A DNA stretch of 64,000 bases from Bryobacter aggregatus MPL3. Its GTDB lineage: Bacteria > Acidobacteriota > Terriglobia > Bryobacterales > Bryobacteraceae. The stretch spans positions 3,162,001 through 3,226,000 of the forward strand of contig NZ_JNIF01000003.1 of NCBI RefSeq assembly GCF_000702445.1. The letters run 5' to 3'. The notes under the pieces are model-generated. The model was not told where the DNA came from. It saw only the letters and a list, made by a program, of their open reading frames with translations, and did no database searches. Below, one piece after another: positions 8,094 to 16,318 of the stretch. Position 1 is the stretch's first letter; each line of letters begins with the position of its first letter. A program made the position numbers and the translations under genes.

Positions 8094-9434
8094 ATGGCAA
8101 GACAACTGTTTGGGACGGATGGAATTCGAGGGTTGGCTGGGGAAGCTCCTCTCGATCCGCAGACGGCATGGGCGCTCGGTTCTGCATTGGGGAGTTGGGC
8201 GAAAGGGAAGGCAGATTCGCCTCGAGTCTTGTTGGGACTGGATACGCGGGAGTCGGGCCGCTGGCTCGCTGAAGCGGTTGCGGCAGGACTAGCTGCAGCA
8301 GGGGTGGAAGCACACTTTGCCGGTTTGTTAACGACGCCGGGAGTGGCCTACAACACGAAGCACGGCCCGTATGTGGCGGGCGTGATGATTTCGGCTTCGC
8401 ACAATCCTTATCAGGACAATGGATTGAAGGTGTTCGACCATTCCGGCTACAAGCTGCCGGATGAGCAGGAACTGGTGCTGGAGCAGGAGATTCTGCGATT
8501 GCGCGAGGGGGCGACCGTGCCGCCATTTGAATTGCCGTGGCATGGGGAGTTGGCCGATCATTATCTGGAATTCCTGCGTGGGAGCTTTGGACATTCTCTC
8601 CACGGGCTGAAGATTGCGATCGATTGTGCCCATGGAGCGGCGACGCCGCTGGCGCCGCGCTTGTTTGGGGAACTGGGCGCGGAGTTGATCGTCATCGGAA
8701 ATGAACCGACGGGCAGGAATATCAATGACGGCGTTGGGGCGCTGCATCCGGACGCGGTGCGAGCGGTGGTGCTGCGTGAGGGCGCCGATTTGGGAATCGC
8801 TTTTGATGGCGATGCCGATCGTGCGATGTTCATTTCATCGAGCGGTGCCTTGGTGGATGGCGATGCCGTATTGCTGATTGCGGCGCGCTTGTTGAAGTCG
8901 AGGAATCGATTGCCGGGAGATTGTGTCGTTTCGACGGTGATGTCGAATCTGGGACTGGAAGTGGCGCTGCAGCGTGAGGGCATTGCGCTGGTGCGTACGG
9001 GTGTGGGGGATAAGTATGTGCTCGAAGAGATGATCCGGTCGGGCAATACGCTGGGCGGCGAGCAGAGCGGCCATGTGATCTTTTCGCAGTACTCGACGAC
9101 GGGGGATGGCATGCTGACGGCCCTGCGGGTGCTGGAGGCGATGGTGGAGAGCGGAAAGAGTCTCGATGAACTGCGGCGCGGCTTTGAGGTGTATCCGCAG
9201 ATGCTGGTGAATGTGAAGATTCAGGAGAGGCAGCCGCTTGAGAACCTTCCTGAGGTGCAGGCGCGCATTGCGGAGTGTGAGCAGGCTTTTGGCGGGGATG
9301 GACGGGTGCTGGTGCGGTTCTCGGGGACCGAGCCGCTGGCCCGGGTGATGGTGGAAGGGAACGATCTGGCGAAGGTCACGCACCATGCGCATACAATTGC
9401 TGCTTCGCTTGCGTCTGCTATCGGCGTAAAATAG
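8094..9434 (+). CDS. glmM: phosphoglucosamine mutase GlmM
   Basis: The enzyme converts glucosamine-6-phosphate to glucosamine-1-phosphate on the route to UDP-GlcNAc and peptidoglycan. The 446 residues carry the usual landmarks: FGTDGIRG near the start, the phosphoserine loop MISASHNPYQDNGLKVF near residue 102, the metal loop AFDGDADRAMF near 240, GGEQSGHVIF near 322 and the phosphate-binding RFSGTEPLARVMVEG near 410. A Shine-Dalgarno-like AAGGA lies four bases before the ATG. It follows cdaR by 41 bases and completes the cdaA-cdaR-glmM cluster; GlmM is known to inhibit CdaA in several bacteria. Confidence 0.97.
   Translation: MARQLFGTDGIRGLAGEAPLDPQTAWALGSALGSWAKGKADSPRVLLGLDTRESGRWLAEAVAAGLAAAGVEAHFAGLLTTPGVAYNTKHGPYVAGVMISASHNPYQDNGLKVFDHSGYKLPDEQELVLEQEILRLREGATVPPFELPWHGELADHYLEFLRGSFGHSLHGLKIAIDCAHGAATPLAPRLFGELGAELIVIGNEPTGRNINDGVGALHPDAVRAVVLREGADLGIAFDGDADRAMFISSSGALVDGDAVLLIAARLLKSRNRLPGDCVVSTVMSNLGLEVALQREGIALVRTGVGDKYVLEEMIRSGNTLGGEQSGHVIFSQYSTTGDGMLTALRVLEAMVESGKSLDELRRGFEVYPQMLVNVKIQERQPLENLPEVQARIAECEQAFGGDGRVLVRFSGTEPLARVMVEGNDLAKVTHHAHTIAASLASAIGVK
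9427..9432 (+). promoter_or_regulatory. -10-like TAAAAT, seven bases before ATG
   Basis: TAAAAT overlaps the end of glmM and ends seven bases before the ATG of the DUF1080 gene, consistent with a leaderless transcript from a promoter inside the upstream gene. Confidence 0.5.
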
Positions 9435-9439
9435 CGCTG

Positions 9440-10072
9440 ATGCGTATCCCTCTACTGATTGCACTGACTCTTTCGACTCTTGCTGCCCAAAATGTGAAGC
9501 CCGCCAAATTAGGGGGCGAAGATTGGGTGCAGCTTTTCAATGGCAAAGACCTGACGAACTGGGTGGAGGTGGGGAAGGAGAAGTGGACCGTTGAAGAGAA
9601 CGAGATCAAAGGCGAGGCCGCTTCAAAAGCATACGGCTATCTTCAGACCGCCAAGGACTATAAAGACTTCCATCTGTCTTTGAAGTTCAAGTGCGTCGGC
9701 AACGGCAATTCTGGGGTGTTTTTCCATACGGATTTCAAGCCAGGGACTCCGGACATCACACGCGGTTTGCAGTTCGAGATCGATTGCACGATCGGGCAGC
9801 ATACGGGTGGCATTTATGGGGATGGCCGGGGTTGGATCGTTTGGCCTTCGCCCGAAAACGAGTTGGTAGTGCGCAAAGGAGATTGGAACGAGTACACGCT
9901 GAAGGTAGAAGGGAACCGTTATGTGTCGCGCCTGAACGGAGTGGTGATGGTGGACTTTACCGATCCGAGCCCGAAGTCGTTTGACGGACCAATCGCGCTC
10001 CAGTTGCACTCGGGAGGACAGGGAAATATGCGGTTCAAGGATATCTGGATTCGAGATCTGTCGAAGCGCTAA
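9440..10072 (+). CDS. DUF1080 protein (3-keto-disaccharide hydrolase family)
   Basis: The secreted protein of 210 residues starts with MRIPLLIALTLSTLAAQ as signal peptide. The rest is one DUF1080 domain, a concanavalin-like beta-sandwich: WVQLFNGKDLTNWVEVG, GYLQTAKDYKDFHLSLKFK, GNSGVFFHTDF, GLQFEIDC, WNEYTLKVEGNRYVSRLNGV and GPIALQLHSGGQGNMRFKDIWI. Some family members hydrolyse 3-keto-glycosides in the periplasm. It starts five bases after glmM but appears to have its own promoter and is closed by a strong hairpin terminator, so it is probably the end of the transcription unit. Confidence 0.92.
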   Translation: MRIPLLIALTLSTLAAQNVKPAKLGGEDWVQLFNGKDLTNWVEVGKEKWTVEENEIKGEAASKAYGYLQTAKDYKDFHLSLKFKCVGNGNSGVFFHTDFKPGTPDITRGLQFEIDCTIGQHTGGIYGDGRGWIVWPSPENELVVRKGDWNEYTLKVEGNRYVSRLNGVVMVDFTDPSPKSFDGPIALQLHSGGQGNMRFKDIWIRDLSKR

Positions 10073-10096
10073 GCGCTGGGGTTGAATTTCGTTACG

Positions 10097-10127
10097 AACA
10101 GGCCGCTTTTGCGGCCTGTTTCATTTT
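10097..10127 (+). terminator. intrinsic terminator after DUF1080 gene
   Basis: Perfect 10-base arms AACAGGCCGC and GCGGCCTGTT enclose a TTTT loop, followed by the T-rich tract TCATTTT. Confidence 0.85.
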
Positions 10128-10263
10128 GTGGAAAATAATTTTGCTTGCTGGTGGACCGCTTTGGTCCGCGATGTTATGCTGAGATTTCAGATGCAATGCG
10201 CTTGCAGAACGAAATCGGTGCCAAGCTCTTGGCGCCTATCACTCCTGGAGATTTGAAGCTTCC
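10128..10263. other. intergenic region with possible promoter
   Basis: No convincing gene is seen. A short hairpin (GGACC-GCTTT-GGTCC) lies near 10153-10167 and a -10-like TATGCT at 10175-10180. A 27-codon open frame from ATG 10196 to TGA 10279 overlaps the small ORF that follows; there is no evidence that it is expressed. Confidence 0.35.
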
Positions 10264-10470
10264 ATGTCGACCCTGGTGATGGTGAGAACAATCTGTTGCG
10301 AAACGTACAAGTGCGGGGAACGCTGTGCGAGTTGCCCGAATCGCGCAGAGAACCGGGCGGCCGTGGCACAGTTCCAACGGGAGGTGGCCAGCGCGTACCG
10401 GGGCCGGGGATTCCGGATGGAGCTGTCGCAGATTTCGCCAGCGCCGGAACATGGTGGGGAGCGGAGCTAG
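10264..10470 (+). CDS. small Cys-rich protein, possible FhuF-like iron-sulfur motif
   Basis: The open frame codes for 68 residues. Its first third contains MVRTICCETYKCGERCASCP, five cysteines in the pattern CC-x5-C-x3-C-x2-C-P. The CC...CxxCP pattern resembles the 2Fe-2S-binding tail of FhuF-type ferric-siderophore reductases, but here it stands near the N-terminus of a very short protein and the spacing differs. The remainder is basic and unremarkable. No good Shine-Dalgarno is seen at usual spacing; GGAG lies about 12 bases upstream of the ATG. The gene stands alone between a terminator and a convergent gene. It may be a degenerate fragment or a genuine small metal-binding protein. Confidence 0.4.
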   Translation: MSTLVMVRTICCETYKCGERCASCPNRAENRAAVAQFQREVASAYRGRGFRMELSQISPAPEHGGERS

Positions 10471-10559
10471 GGCGGTAGAGTCGCCAGTTTGTCCGGCCGA
10501 ATTCAAATCTGAAATCCAGCATTTCGAAAGTCAAACTGCTTGCGGTTCAGAATAGCGCT

Positions 10560-12014
10560 CTACTTCTTTGGGAATGCCGATAGAAGGAGACTACGGGCCT
10601 TTCGAAGGTTTTTGTCCAAAGACGAACACGGCCCTGTTATTTCCATAAATTGCTTGTGGCCTCTGATGAGACTCTTGTGGCAGGGAATGGCATCGAGGTA
10701 ATCCAAAGCCGTTCGCCCAGACTGATCTTTGATCGTTGTCTTTGCACCAAACCGTAAGGCTGCTCGGATCTCGTCTCCTCGTCCTGTTGCCGCCAAGAGC
10801 ATCAGAACTGTAACACCATCGTGGTTCTGGGCGTTGATATCCGGACCACCCTTAGCCAAGTCTTTGTCAAAGGATCCCTGGAGGGCAGATGCCATCAAGA
10901 CGGTATCTCCAAAGGGTGAGATGTGATTTCGGTTCGCTCCTGCTCGAAGCAGTTCTTCGACAACGCCATTTGTCGAGTATGCTGCTGCGGCATACATAAG
11001 TGCGGTCCATCCGCTCGCGTCAACCGCTTCTATCCTGGCTCCTTCCGCGAGTAGTTTGCGCACTGCGGCGAGATCCGACTGCGCCGCAGCCCGCATCAGC
11101 GCCGTCATCCCCGGTTTCGATAAATACTCCTCTTGGATATGGACGAGTGGTTCGGTAGCTGGATCTCCATGGCGCATCTGATGCGTTAACGCGACTGAAT
11201 CCAGGTCGTCCTGTAGTTTGCGGAACCATTGGGGAGAGGACGATGCGTAGTCGTGAATAGTCTTCTGTGCTCGAGATACGTTGATGATGGTGGTGGTGGA
11301 AGGGCTGTCGGTCACGCTCCGGCTGTAGTTACCGCATAGGCCAAGAACTTCCGTCGAACGAAAACGTTGGATCATTTTCTCCGCGTCCGATGTCGCGATC
11401 TGAAATTTTCTTTCCCCGATCGAATCCACAAAGCCGTATCCCTGCCAGACGACCGCACCGTCGCCGAAGAGCGCCACTTCATAGGATGGACAAGTCCCGT
11501 AGCATGATGTCCGAGCCAATTTTACAAAGTCAAGGGGGGTAATTGGGGCATTAGATCCGGCAATGGGACTATCGGGACAATCTTGCGCCGATAGCTTGCC
11601 ACTCGGTGCCGTACGAACGCGCACCAGATTGGGCCCTTCAAAGCTCACTCGTTCCTTCTTCGGGTCATAGTAGTCATCACCCCAGTCCTCTGAGAACTCA
11701 AAAACAAAGGTTAGGAGCCGCGACCCAGGCTGTACATCTTGGGGATCGACTGAGAACTTCCAAGTCGAAAGGTTGTCTTTGGCGGAAGTGGAGAGGAGAG
11801 GATGGCCTGAAATAATTTTGATATTCGAAGGCTTTCCATTCGGGTCGACTGTGAAGCTGAGGACCACCGTCCCTGCGATTCTGGCTAAGCGGGCAAGAAG
11901 CGGATATGTCGGAGACTGGTAGAACTCCAACTGAGGGTCTTGCGCTGAGGCGCAAGTCAGCAAAGCTACCAATGCGACCACGACATATATTCGACTGAAG
12001 TGGTTCACAAGCAC
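10560..12014 (-). CDS. secreted TonB-C-like / DUF6438 / ankyrin-repeat protein
   Basis: The protein has 484 residues, starting at GTG 12014 (or GTG 12008). It has a signal peptide (IYVVVALVALLTCASAQD), then a TonB C-terminal-like domain at about 25-115 (YPLLARLARIAGTVVLSFTVDPNGKP). A DUF6438 domain follows at about 160-270 (KLARTSCYGTCPSYEVALFGDG), then three to four ankyrin repeats at about 300-450 (MTALMRAAAQSDLAAVRKLL, GWTALMYAAA, DGVTVLMLLAATGRGDEI). The C-terminus has a few cysteines. The function is unknown; the ankyrin part suggests protein binding outside the cytoplasm. The sequence is visibly more AT-rich than its neighbours and lies next to a tRNA gene, which may point to acquisition, but no integrase or attachment repeat is seen. 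Confidence 0.88.
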   Translation of the reverse strand: MLVNHFSRIYVVVALVALLTCASAQDPQLEFYQSPTYPLLARLARIAGTVVLSFTVDPNGKPSNIKIISGHPLLSTSAKDNLSTWKFSVDPQDVQPGSRLLTFVFEFSEDWGDDYYDPKKERVSFEGPNLVRVRTAPSGKLSAQDCPDSPIAGSNAPITPLDFVKLARTSCYGTCPSYEVALFGDGAVVWQGYGFVDSIGERKFQIATSDAEKMIQRFRSTEVLGLCGNYSRSVTDSPSTTTIINVSRAQKTIHDYASSSPQWFRKLQDDLDSVALTHQMRHGDPATEPLVHIQEEYLSKPGMTALMRAAAQSDLAAVRKLLAEGARIEAVDASGWTALMYAAAAYSTNGVVEELLRAGANRNHISPFGDTVLMASALQGSFDKDLAKGGPDINAQNHDGVTVLMLLAATGRGDEIRAALRFGAKTTIKDQSGRTALDYLDAIPCHKSLIRGHKQFMEITGPCSSLDKNLRKARSLLLSAFPKK

Positions 12015-12165
12015 ACTCTCATCTATCGACTGTATCGCTATCTGAGTGCGGCAACGAGAGAGAATGGAACCCAGCCGGTTTCTAGCGGTAGCGCTTGAAC
12101 TTTCTTGTTCGGGCTAAAAATGACACTCGGGAAAAGACCGAGTGGTTCGGGTGTATAGAAAGCAA

Positions 12166-12193
12166 AAAAAGCGGCCTTTGCAGGCCGCTTTTT
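12166..12193. terminator. bidirectional terminator beside tRNA-Leu
   Basis: Arms AAAAAGCGGCC and GGCCGCTTTTT with loop TTTGCA form a strong stem with A and T runs on either side. It lies just downstream of the minus-strand tRNA and could act in both directions. Confidence 0.85.
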
Positions 12194-12207
12194 GCTTTAG
12201 AAACTTT

Positions 12208-12294
12208 TGGTGCGGATGAAAGGACTTGAACCTTCACTCCCTTGCGAGAACTAGTACCTGAAACTAGCGCGTCTGCCAATTCCGCCACATCCGC
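12208..12294 (-). tRNA. tRNA-Leu (anticodon CAG), CCA encoded
   Basis: The minus strand reads GCGGATGTGGCGGAATTGGC, the typical 5' end of a leucine tRNA. The acceptor stem GCGGATG pairs with CATCCGC, followed by discriminator A and an encoded CCA. The anticodon stem-loop is CTAGT-TTCAGGT-ACTAG, giving anticodon CAG. A long variable arm (class II) and the T-arm GGTTCAAGTCC are present. Confidence 0.97.
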
Positions 12295-12363
12295 ACGATG
12301 TACAGCCCTTTTATGGTGACAAACCACTTGGGGCTGTGTCAATTTGATTGCGCGTGTTTTCGC

Positions 12364-15300
12364 TTAGAATTCGAAACGCAAGGCCACTTGCATGGTGCGC
12401 GGGCCTCCATTTGAGTACACGCCAGTGCCTGTGATGCCACTGTTCAGCATCCGGTTCACCACACCAAAGTTCGAACTGGCCAGATTAGCTGCTTCTTGAC
12501 CATTCGGGTTTCCAAAATTGGGGTGGTTGAGGACGTTGTAACCCTCCAGGCGTAACTGGAGTCGCGTGCCTTCCCGAACCACCAGGTCGCGGCGGAAGGT
12601 GAGGTTCAACTGGTTCATGGCAAAGCCACGGATCGCGTTGCGGCCAAGATTGCCCTGGGCGAGCGTGGTGGGCACCTTGAAGGCCAGCGGGTTCAACCGC
12701 TTGCCGCCGGGAACCGTCGCATCACTGATCCAGACCGGGAGACCGTTGTAATTCGGACGACCCTGCCCAAAGAAGCCGACACGGGTGGTACCCGTGGTTG
12801 AGGTGCTCGGGGTCAGGGATTGCGCCTGGATGTCGAATGGGAGGCCGGTGCGCATCGTGAAGATGAAATCGCTCCACCAGTCGTTGGTGATCGTCTTGAG
12901 CCAGCCGTGCTGGGAGCCAGGAATGCGGTAGCTGCCGCTCGCGTTGAAGTTGTGACGCACGTCGAAGTTGGAGTTGCCGCGATTGTTGCCGCTGAGCTGC
13001 TGGAAGCCCGCCGCAACGTCGCTCGAGGCGCTGTCGATCGAGTGGCTATAGGTGTAGTTCGCCTGGAGCTGCAGTCCCTTGGAGAAACGGCGGCGGTACT
13101 GGGCGTTGAGGCCGTGGTAGTCGCTGGTGGCGCCGTTGGTGGTGACACGGACGAGGGTCGCGTCGTTGTAGGTAATGGCGGTGGAACTGAAGACCGCGCG
13201 CGTTTCCTGCGTCGCCATCCGGCGTCCCTGGGTGCCGATGTAGCCGACTTCGACGGACTGGCTGCGGCCGTAGTAGCGCTCGATGGTGGCCTGCCACTGG
13301 AGGATGCGCGGCGCGAGCAATTCGTTGTCGGCGCCACTGACCTGACCGTAGGGCTCCGTAGCGGGGAGTCCCGGAGCGGCGAGACTGGCGGAGTTGAGCG
13401 GGAAGGAGGGCTGGGTGATGAGCCGGACATTGGAATAGGGCGCGCCACTGAAGGCCGCGGTCGCGTTGCCGTAGCCGATGTCATAGAACATTCCGGCGCC
13501 TCCGCGGAAGATCATTTCCCGGCCCGGGGTGTTGTCCAACTGGTAGGAGAGGCCGATGCGGGGGGCGATGTTGAACCAGCGCGTCTTGTAGAGCGCCTGG
13601 TCCTGGGTGAGAGTGCTGTTTTCGCTGATGGAGAGGGGCTTCAGGCCGTCGCGTACGCCGGGTGCGGGGTTGACGTCCCAACGCAAGCCATAGGTGAGGG
13701 TGGTGCGGTCTGTGAGCTTCCAGGTGTCCTGACCGTAGGCCGAGTAATTTGTGTAGAGCGGGTAGGTGGAGGGGGTGTTCGAGCTGACGATGGCGTTGGA
13801 GGCGTAGCCGCTCAGGAAGCTGCCCGCGTCGCCGCTGCCCAGCCCATTGAAGGTGAAGGAAGCGCTGTAGGGCTTCTGGATGATGGTGGGCATCAGGCGG
13901 CGGTAATCGACGCCGAATTTATATTGGTGCGTGCCGGAGGTCTTGGAATAAGCGTCGACGATGTTGATCTGCTGCTGGCGGCCTGCCGAGCCCTGGCCGA
14001 TGGAGTAACCGCCCAGACCGTTGATCTGGAGGTTGTAGGTGCCGTTTGCGGTGGTGACGCCGGTGGGGAAGATGCGGCTGGGGTCAAGGGGCGTGGCGCC
14101 GCCGAAGTTGTCCATGATGCTCGAGGAGTCGAGATGGGCGCGGGTGTAGTTGATGCGCAGATCGTTGGTGCTTTCTTCGCTGCGCTGCCAGATCCAGGCA
14201 CCGGTGAGCGTTTCATTGCGGCTGTCTGAGGTATTGAGGGTGTTGGCGGTGGTGAGCCCGACGCCGCGGCTTTGGTTATCGGAGGGCGTGATCGCGTAGC
14301 GGACGAAGAGGTTCATGTCCGCATTGATCGCGTGATCGACCCGGACACTGGCGGCCTTCATGGTAGAAGGATTCGAATAGACGGCGGTGAATTCCGCGGC
14401 GCCATTGTCGAGCAGCGCGCCATTGGCGACCGGGAAGGCATTGAGGTAGGGGCGCAGGATGGCCGGGGCGCTAAGGCGGGCCTTGGCGCTGGGGACGGAC
14501 GTGAAGACCGTTTGTGGGGAGGAGAGGGTGTTCTGTTCGTAGGAGAGGAAGAAATAGGTGCGGTTCGGAATCAGCTTGCCACCGAGGGTGCCACCGAAAT
14601 CGTTCTGCCGCATCTTGCCACGGCTGAGACCAGCGCGGTTGGCAAACCAGTCGTTGGCGTTGAAGCGTTGGTTGCGGAAGTAGCCAAACAGGGAACCATG
14701 GAAGGCGTTGCTGCCGCCGCGGCTGGTGACGGAGATCTGGGCGCCCGGGGTGCGGCCATATTCGGGGGCGAAGGCGGAGGTTTGGACTCGCAGTTCCTGC
14801 ATGGCGTCGAGGCTGATGAGGTTCGATTGCCCGGTGGCGGCGGTGCTGGGACTGGTTCCTGAGGAACCCGCGGCGGCGGAGAGGCCTGCGAAGGGGCCGC
14901 CAATGCCGAGGCCTGGAGCGCCGATGCCGGTGTTGGCGCTGACGCCGTCGACGGTGTAGTAATTCATGTTCGAGCGCAGTCCGTTGACGTTGATGCCGCC
15001 GTCGACGCTCGCGTCGCTGACGACGCCGGGCGCGAGATTGATCAGCGTGGTGACGCTGCGGCCATTGACGGGCAGATCTTTGACAAATTTCTGGGTCATG
15101 GCAATGCCGGTGGAGACGTCGGTGGAGAGACCTTCGGCCTGGGCCGTTACGGTGACGCTGGTGCTGGCCGATGTTCCGATTTCCATCTGGAGGCGCAGGC
15201 TGCGGACATCACGGGTGCCAATGCGGATCAGGTTGACGCGCTGGTCTTTGAAGCCTTCTTTGGCGATGTGGAGGGAATAGTCACCGGGGGGGAGGGAGTC

Positions 15301-15492
15301 GAAATTGTAGAGACCGGAATCATTGGTCAGGGCGTAACGGGTGACCTTCAGGTTCGGTTCAAAGAGTGTGAGTTTGGCGGCGGGGACGGCGGCGCCACTG
15401 GGATCGATGATGGATCCGGACAGCGCAGAAGAGTCCTGGGCATAGATTGCGGGAACGGAACAAAGCAAAAGCAGACTGACGATTCGAGACAT
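12364..15492 (-). CDS. Oar-like TonB-dependent receptor with carboxypeptidase-regulatory-like N-terminus
   Basis: The start is set at ATG 15492 (MSRIVSLLLLCSVPAIYAQ), a clean signal peptide; a TTG nine bases upstream is in frame but adds nothing. The mature protein begins with a CarboxypepD_reg-like beta-sandwich at about 25-110 (LSGSIIDPSGAAVPAAKLTL, GDYSLHIAKEGFK). A plug domain follows (VNGRSVTTLINLAPGVVSD, VDGVSANTGIG, PGAQISVTSRGGSNAFHGSLFGYFRN), then a long outer-membrane barrel ending in ALRFEF with the terminal aromatic residue typical of barrels. The length of about 1040 residues is normal for the Oar family, which is expanded in Solibacter relatives. The ligand is not predictable. 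The gene is monocistronic; tRNA-Leu lies downstream. Confidence 0.95.
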   Translation of the reverse strand: MSRIVSLLLLCSVPAIYAQDSSALSGSIIDPSGAAVPAAKLTLFEPNLKVTRYALTNDSGLYNFDSLPPGDYSLHIAKEGFKDQRVNLIRIGTRDVRSLRLQMEIGTSASTSVTVTAQAEGLSTDVSTGIAMTQKFVKDLPVNGRSVTTLINLAPGVVSDASVDGGINVNGLRSNMNYYTVDGVSANTGIGAPGLGIGGPFAGLSAAAGSSGTSPSTAATGQSNLISLDAMQELRVQTSAFAPEYGRTPGAQISVTSRGGSNAFHGSLFGYFRNQRFNANDWFANRAGLSRGKMRQNDFGGTLGGKLIPNRTYFFLSYEQNTLSSPQTVFTSVPSAKARLSAPAILRPYLNAFPVANGALLDNGAAEFTAVYSNPSTMKAASVRVDHAINADMNLFVRYAITPSDNQSRGVGLTTANTLNTSDSRNETLTGAWIWQRSEESTNDLRINYTRAHLDSSSIMDNFGGATPLDPSRIFPTGVTTANGTYNLQINGLGGYSIGQGSAGRQQQINIVDAYSKTSGTHQYKFGVDYRRLMPTIIQKPYSASFTFNGLGSGDAGSFLSGYASNAIVSSNTPSTYPLYTNYSAYGQDTWKLTDRTTLTYGLRWDVNPAPGVRDGLKPLSISENSTLTQDQALYKTRWFNIAPRIGLSYQLDNTPGREMIFRGGAGMFYDIGYGNATAAFSGAPYSNVRLITQPSFPLNSASLAAPGLPATEPYGQVSGADNELLAPRILQWQATIERYYGRSQSVEVGYIGTQGRRMATQETRAVFSSTAITYNDATLVRVTTNGATSDYHGLNAQYRRRFSKGLQLQANYTYSHSIDSASSDVAAGFQQLSGNNRGNSNFDVRHNFNASGSYRIPGSQHGWLKTITNDWWSDFIFTMRTGLPFDIQAQSLTPSTSTTGTTRVGFFGQGRPNYNGLPVWISDATVPGGKRLNPLAFKVPTTLAQGNLGRNAIRGFAMNQLNLTFRRDLVVREGTRLQLRLEGYNVLNHPNFGNPNGQEAANLASSNFGVVNRMLNSGITGTGVYSNGGPRTMQVALRFEF

Positions 15493-15558
15493 GAAACGCA
15501 AAACGGAAAAGACCTCTTGGCGAGGGACGCGCGTGCGAGGTTTCCGGGTGCAGATCCG

Positions 15559-15582
15559 TTACAAACTTTACAAAACATTACA
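15559..15582 (-). promoter_or_regulatory. three phased TTACA/TGTAA boxes upstream of the receptor gene
   Basis: TTACA begins at 15559, 15568 and 15578 on the plus strand (TGTAA on the receptor strand). The steps of nine and ten bases are close to one helical turn. The cluster lies about 70 bases before the receptor ATG in an AT-rich patch, so it could be a regulator site or part of the promoter. Confidence 0.35.
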
Positions 15583-15651
15583 TAGTTTTTCTGTACCGAG
15601 ATGAAACCTGATCGACGCAAGAAGCGGATAGAGCAGAATTTCGCCTTCGCC

Positions 15652-15657
15652 TAGGCT
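15652..15657 (+). promoter_or_regulatory. -10-like TAGGCT, seven bases before ATG
   Basis: TAGGCT fits TANNNT and ends seven bases before the ATG at 15665. It is weaker than the others of this type in the window. Confidence 0.35.
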
Positions 15658-15664
15658 TCAACGT

Positions 15665-16318
15665 ATGGAAGATCTATGGAAATTTGGGGCTGCCTCGCTG
15701 GGAACGCTATTCAGTACGGAAGAGTGCGAGCAGATCGTGGCCTTGTATGAGGAGGCGGAGCACTTTCGGAGCCGGATCGAGATGGCTCGTTATCGTTTTG
15801 GGCGTGGCGAGTATCAGTATTTTGCCTATCCGCTCCCGGAGCGGGTGGAGCAGTTGCGGCAGCATCTCTATGGGCGGCTTGTGCCTGTGGCGAATGAGTG
15901 GATGGAAGCGCTGGGGATTCCTGTCGTTTACCCGGCGGAGCTCGATGCTTTTCTTGCACAGTGCCATGAGGCGGGGCAATTGCGGCCGACACCTTTGTTG
16001 TTGCGCTACGGCGTGGACGATTTTAACTGCCTGCACCAGGATATTTATGGGAAGGTTTCTTTTCCCTTCCAGGTGATTGTGCAACTGAGCCGGGACTTCA
16101 CCGGGGGAGAGTTGCTGCTGGTGGAGCAGCGGCCGCGGGCGCAATCGGCGGGGCAGGTGTTGCGTCCGGAGCAGGGCGAGGGTGTCGTGATCGCAACCCG
16201 CTATCGTCCTGCAGCAGGGAAGCATGGCTTTTCCCGGACTCAGCTTCGGCATGGGGTGGCGAGAGTGCGATCGGGTCAGCGCTGGACGCTGGGGGTGATC
16301 TTTCACGATGCGATCTAG
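15665..16318 (+). CDS. 2OG-Fe(II) oxygenase (Oxygenase-NA type)
   Basis: The protein has 217 residues. The iron-binding triad is visible as CLHQDIYG (HxD, near residues 121-123) and a distal His in RTQLRHGVARV near residue 199, followed by RSGQRWTLGVIFHDA, whose Arg would bind 2-oxoglutarate. GGELLLVEQRPR in the barrel is typical of the PF09859 group. That group is annotated as acting on alkylated nucleic acids, but its role is poorly tested, so DNA repair is an inference. It is monocistronic. Its stop shares the tetranucleotide CTAG with the stop of the convergent SUFU gene. Confidence 0.85.
   Translation: MEDLWKFGAASLGTLFSTEECEQIVALYEEAEHFRSRIEMARYRFGRGEYQYFAYPLPERVEQLRQHLYGRLVPVANEWMEALGIPVVYPAELDAFLAQCHEAGQLRPTPLLLRYGVDDFNCLHQDIYGKVSFPFQVIVQLSRDFTGGELLLVEQRPRAQSAGQVLRPEQGEGVVIATRYRPAAGKHGFSRTQLRHGVARVRSGQRWTLGVIFHDAI

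Noticed and set aside
10174-10534. Two overlapping minus-strand frames of 110 and 115 codons
   Set aside because: Both are Pro, Ser and Arg-rich without start signals; the plus strand has the more plausible Cys-rich frame.
12820-14229. 469-codon open frame on the plus strand inside the receptor gene
   Set aside because: It has the Gly, Val and Glu-rich composition of an antisense shadow; the minus strand has continuous Oar-like homology.
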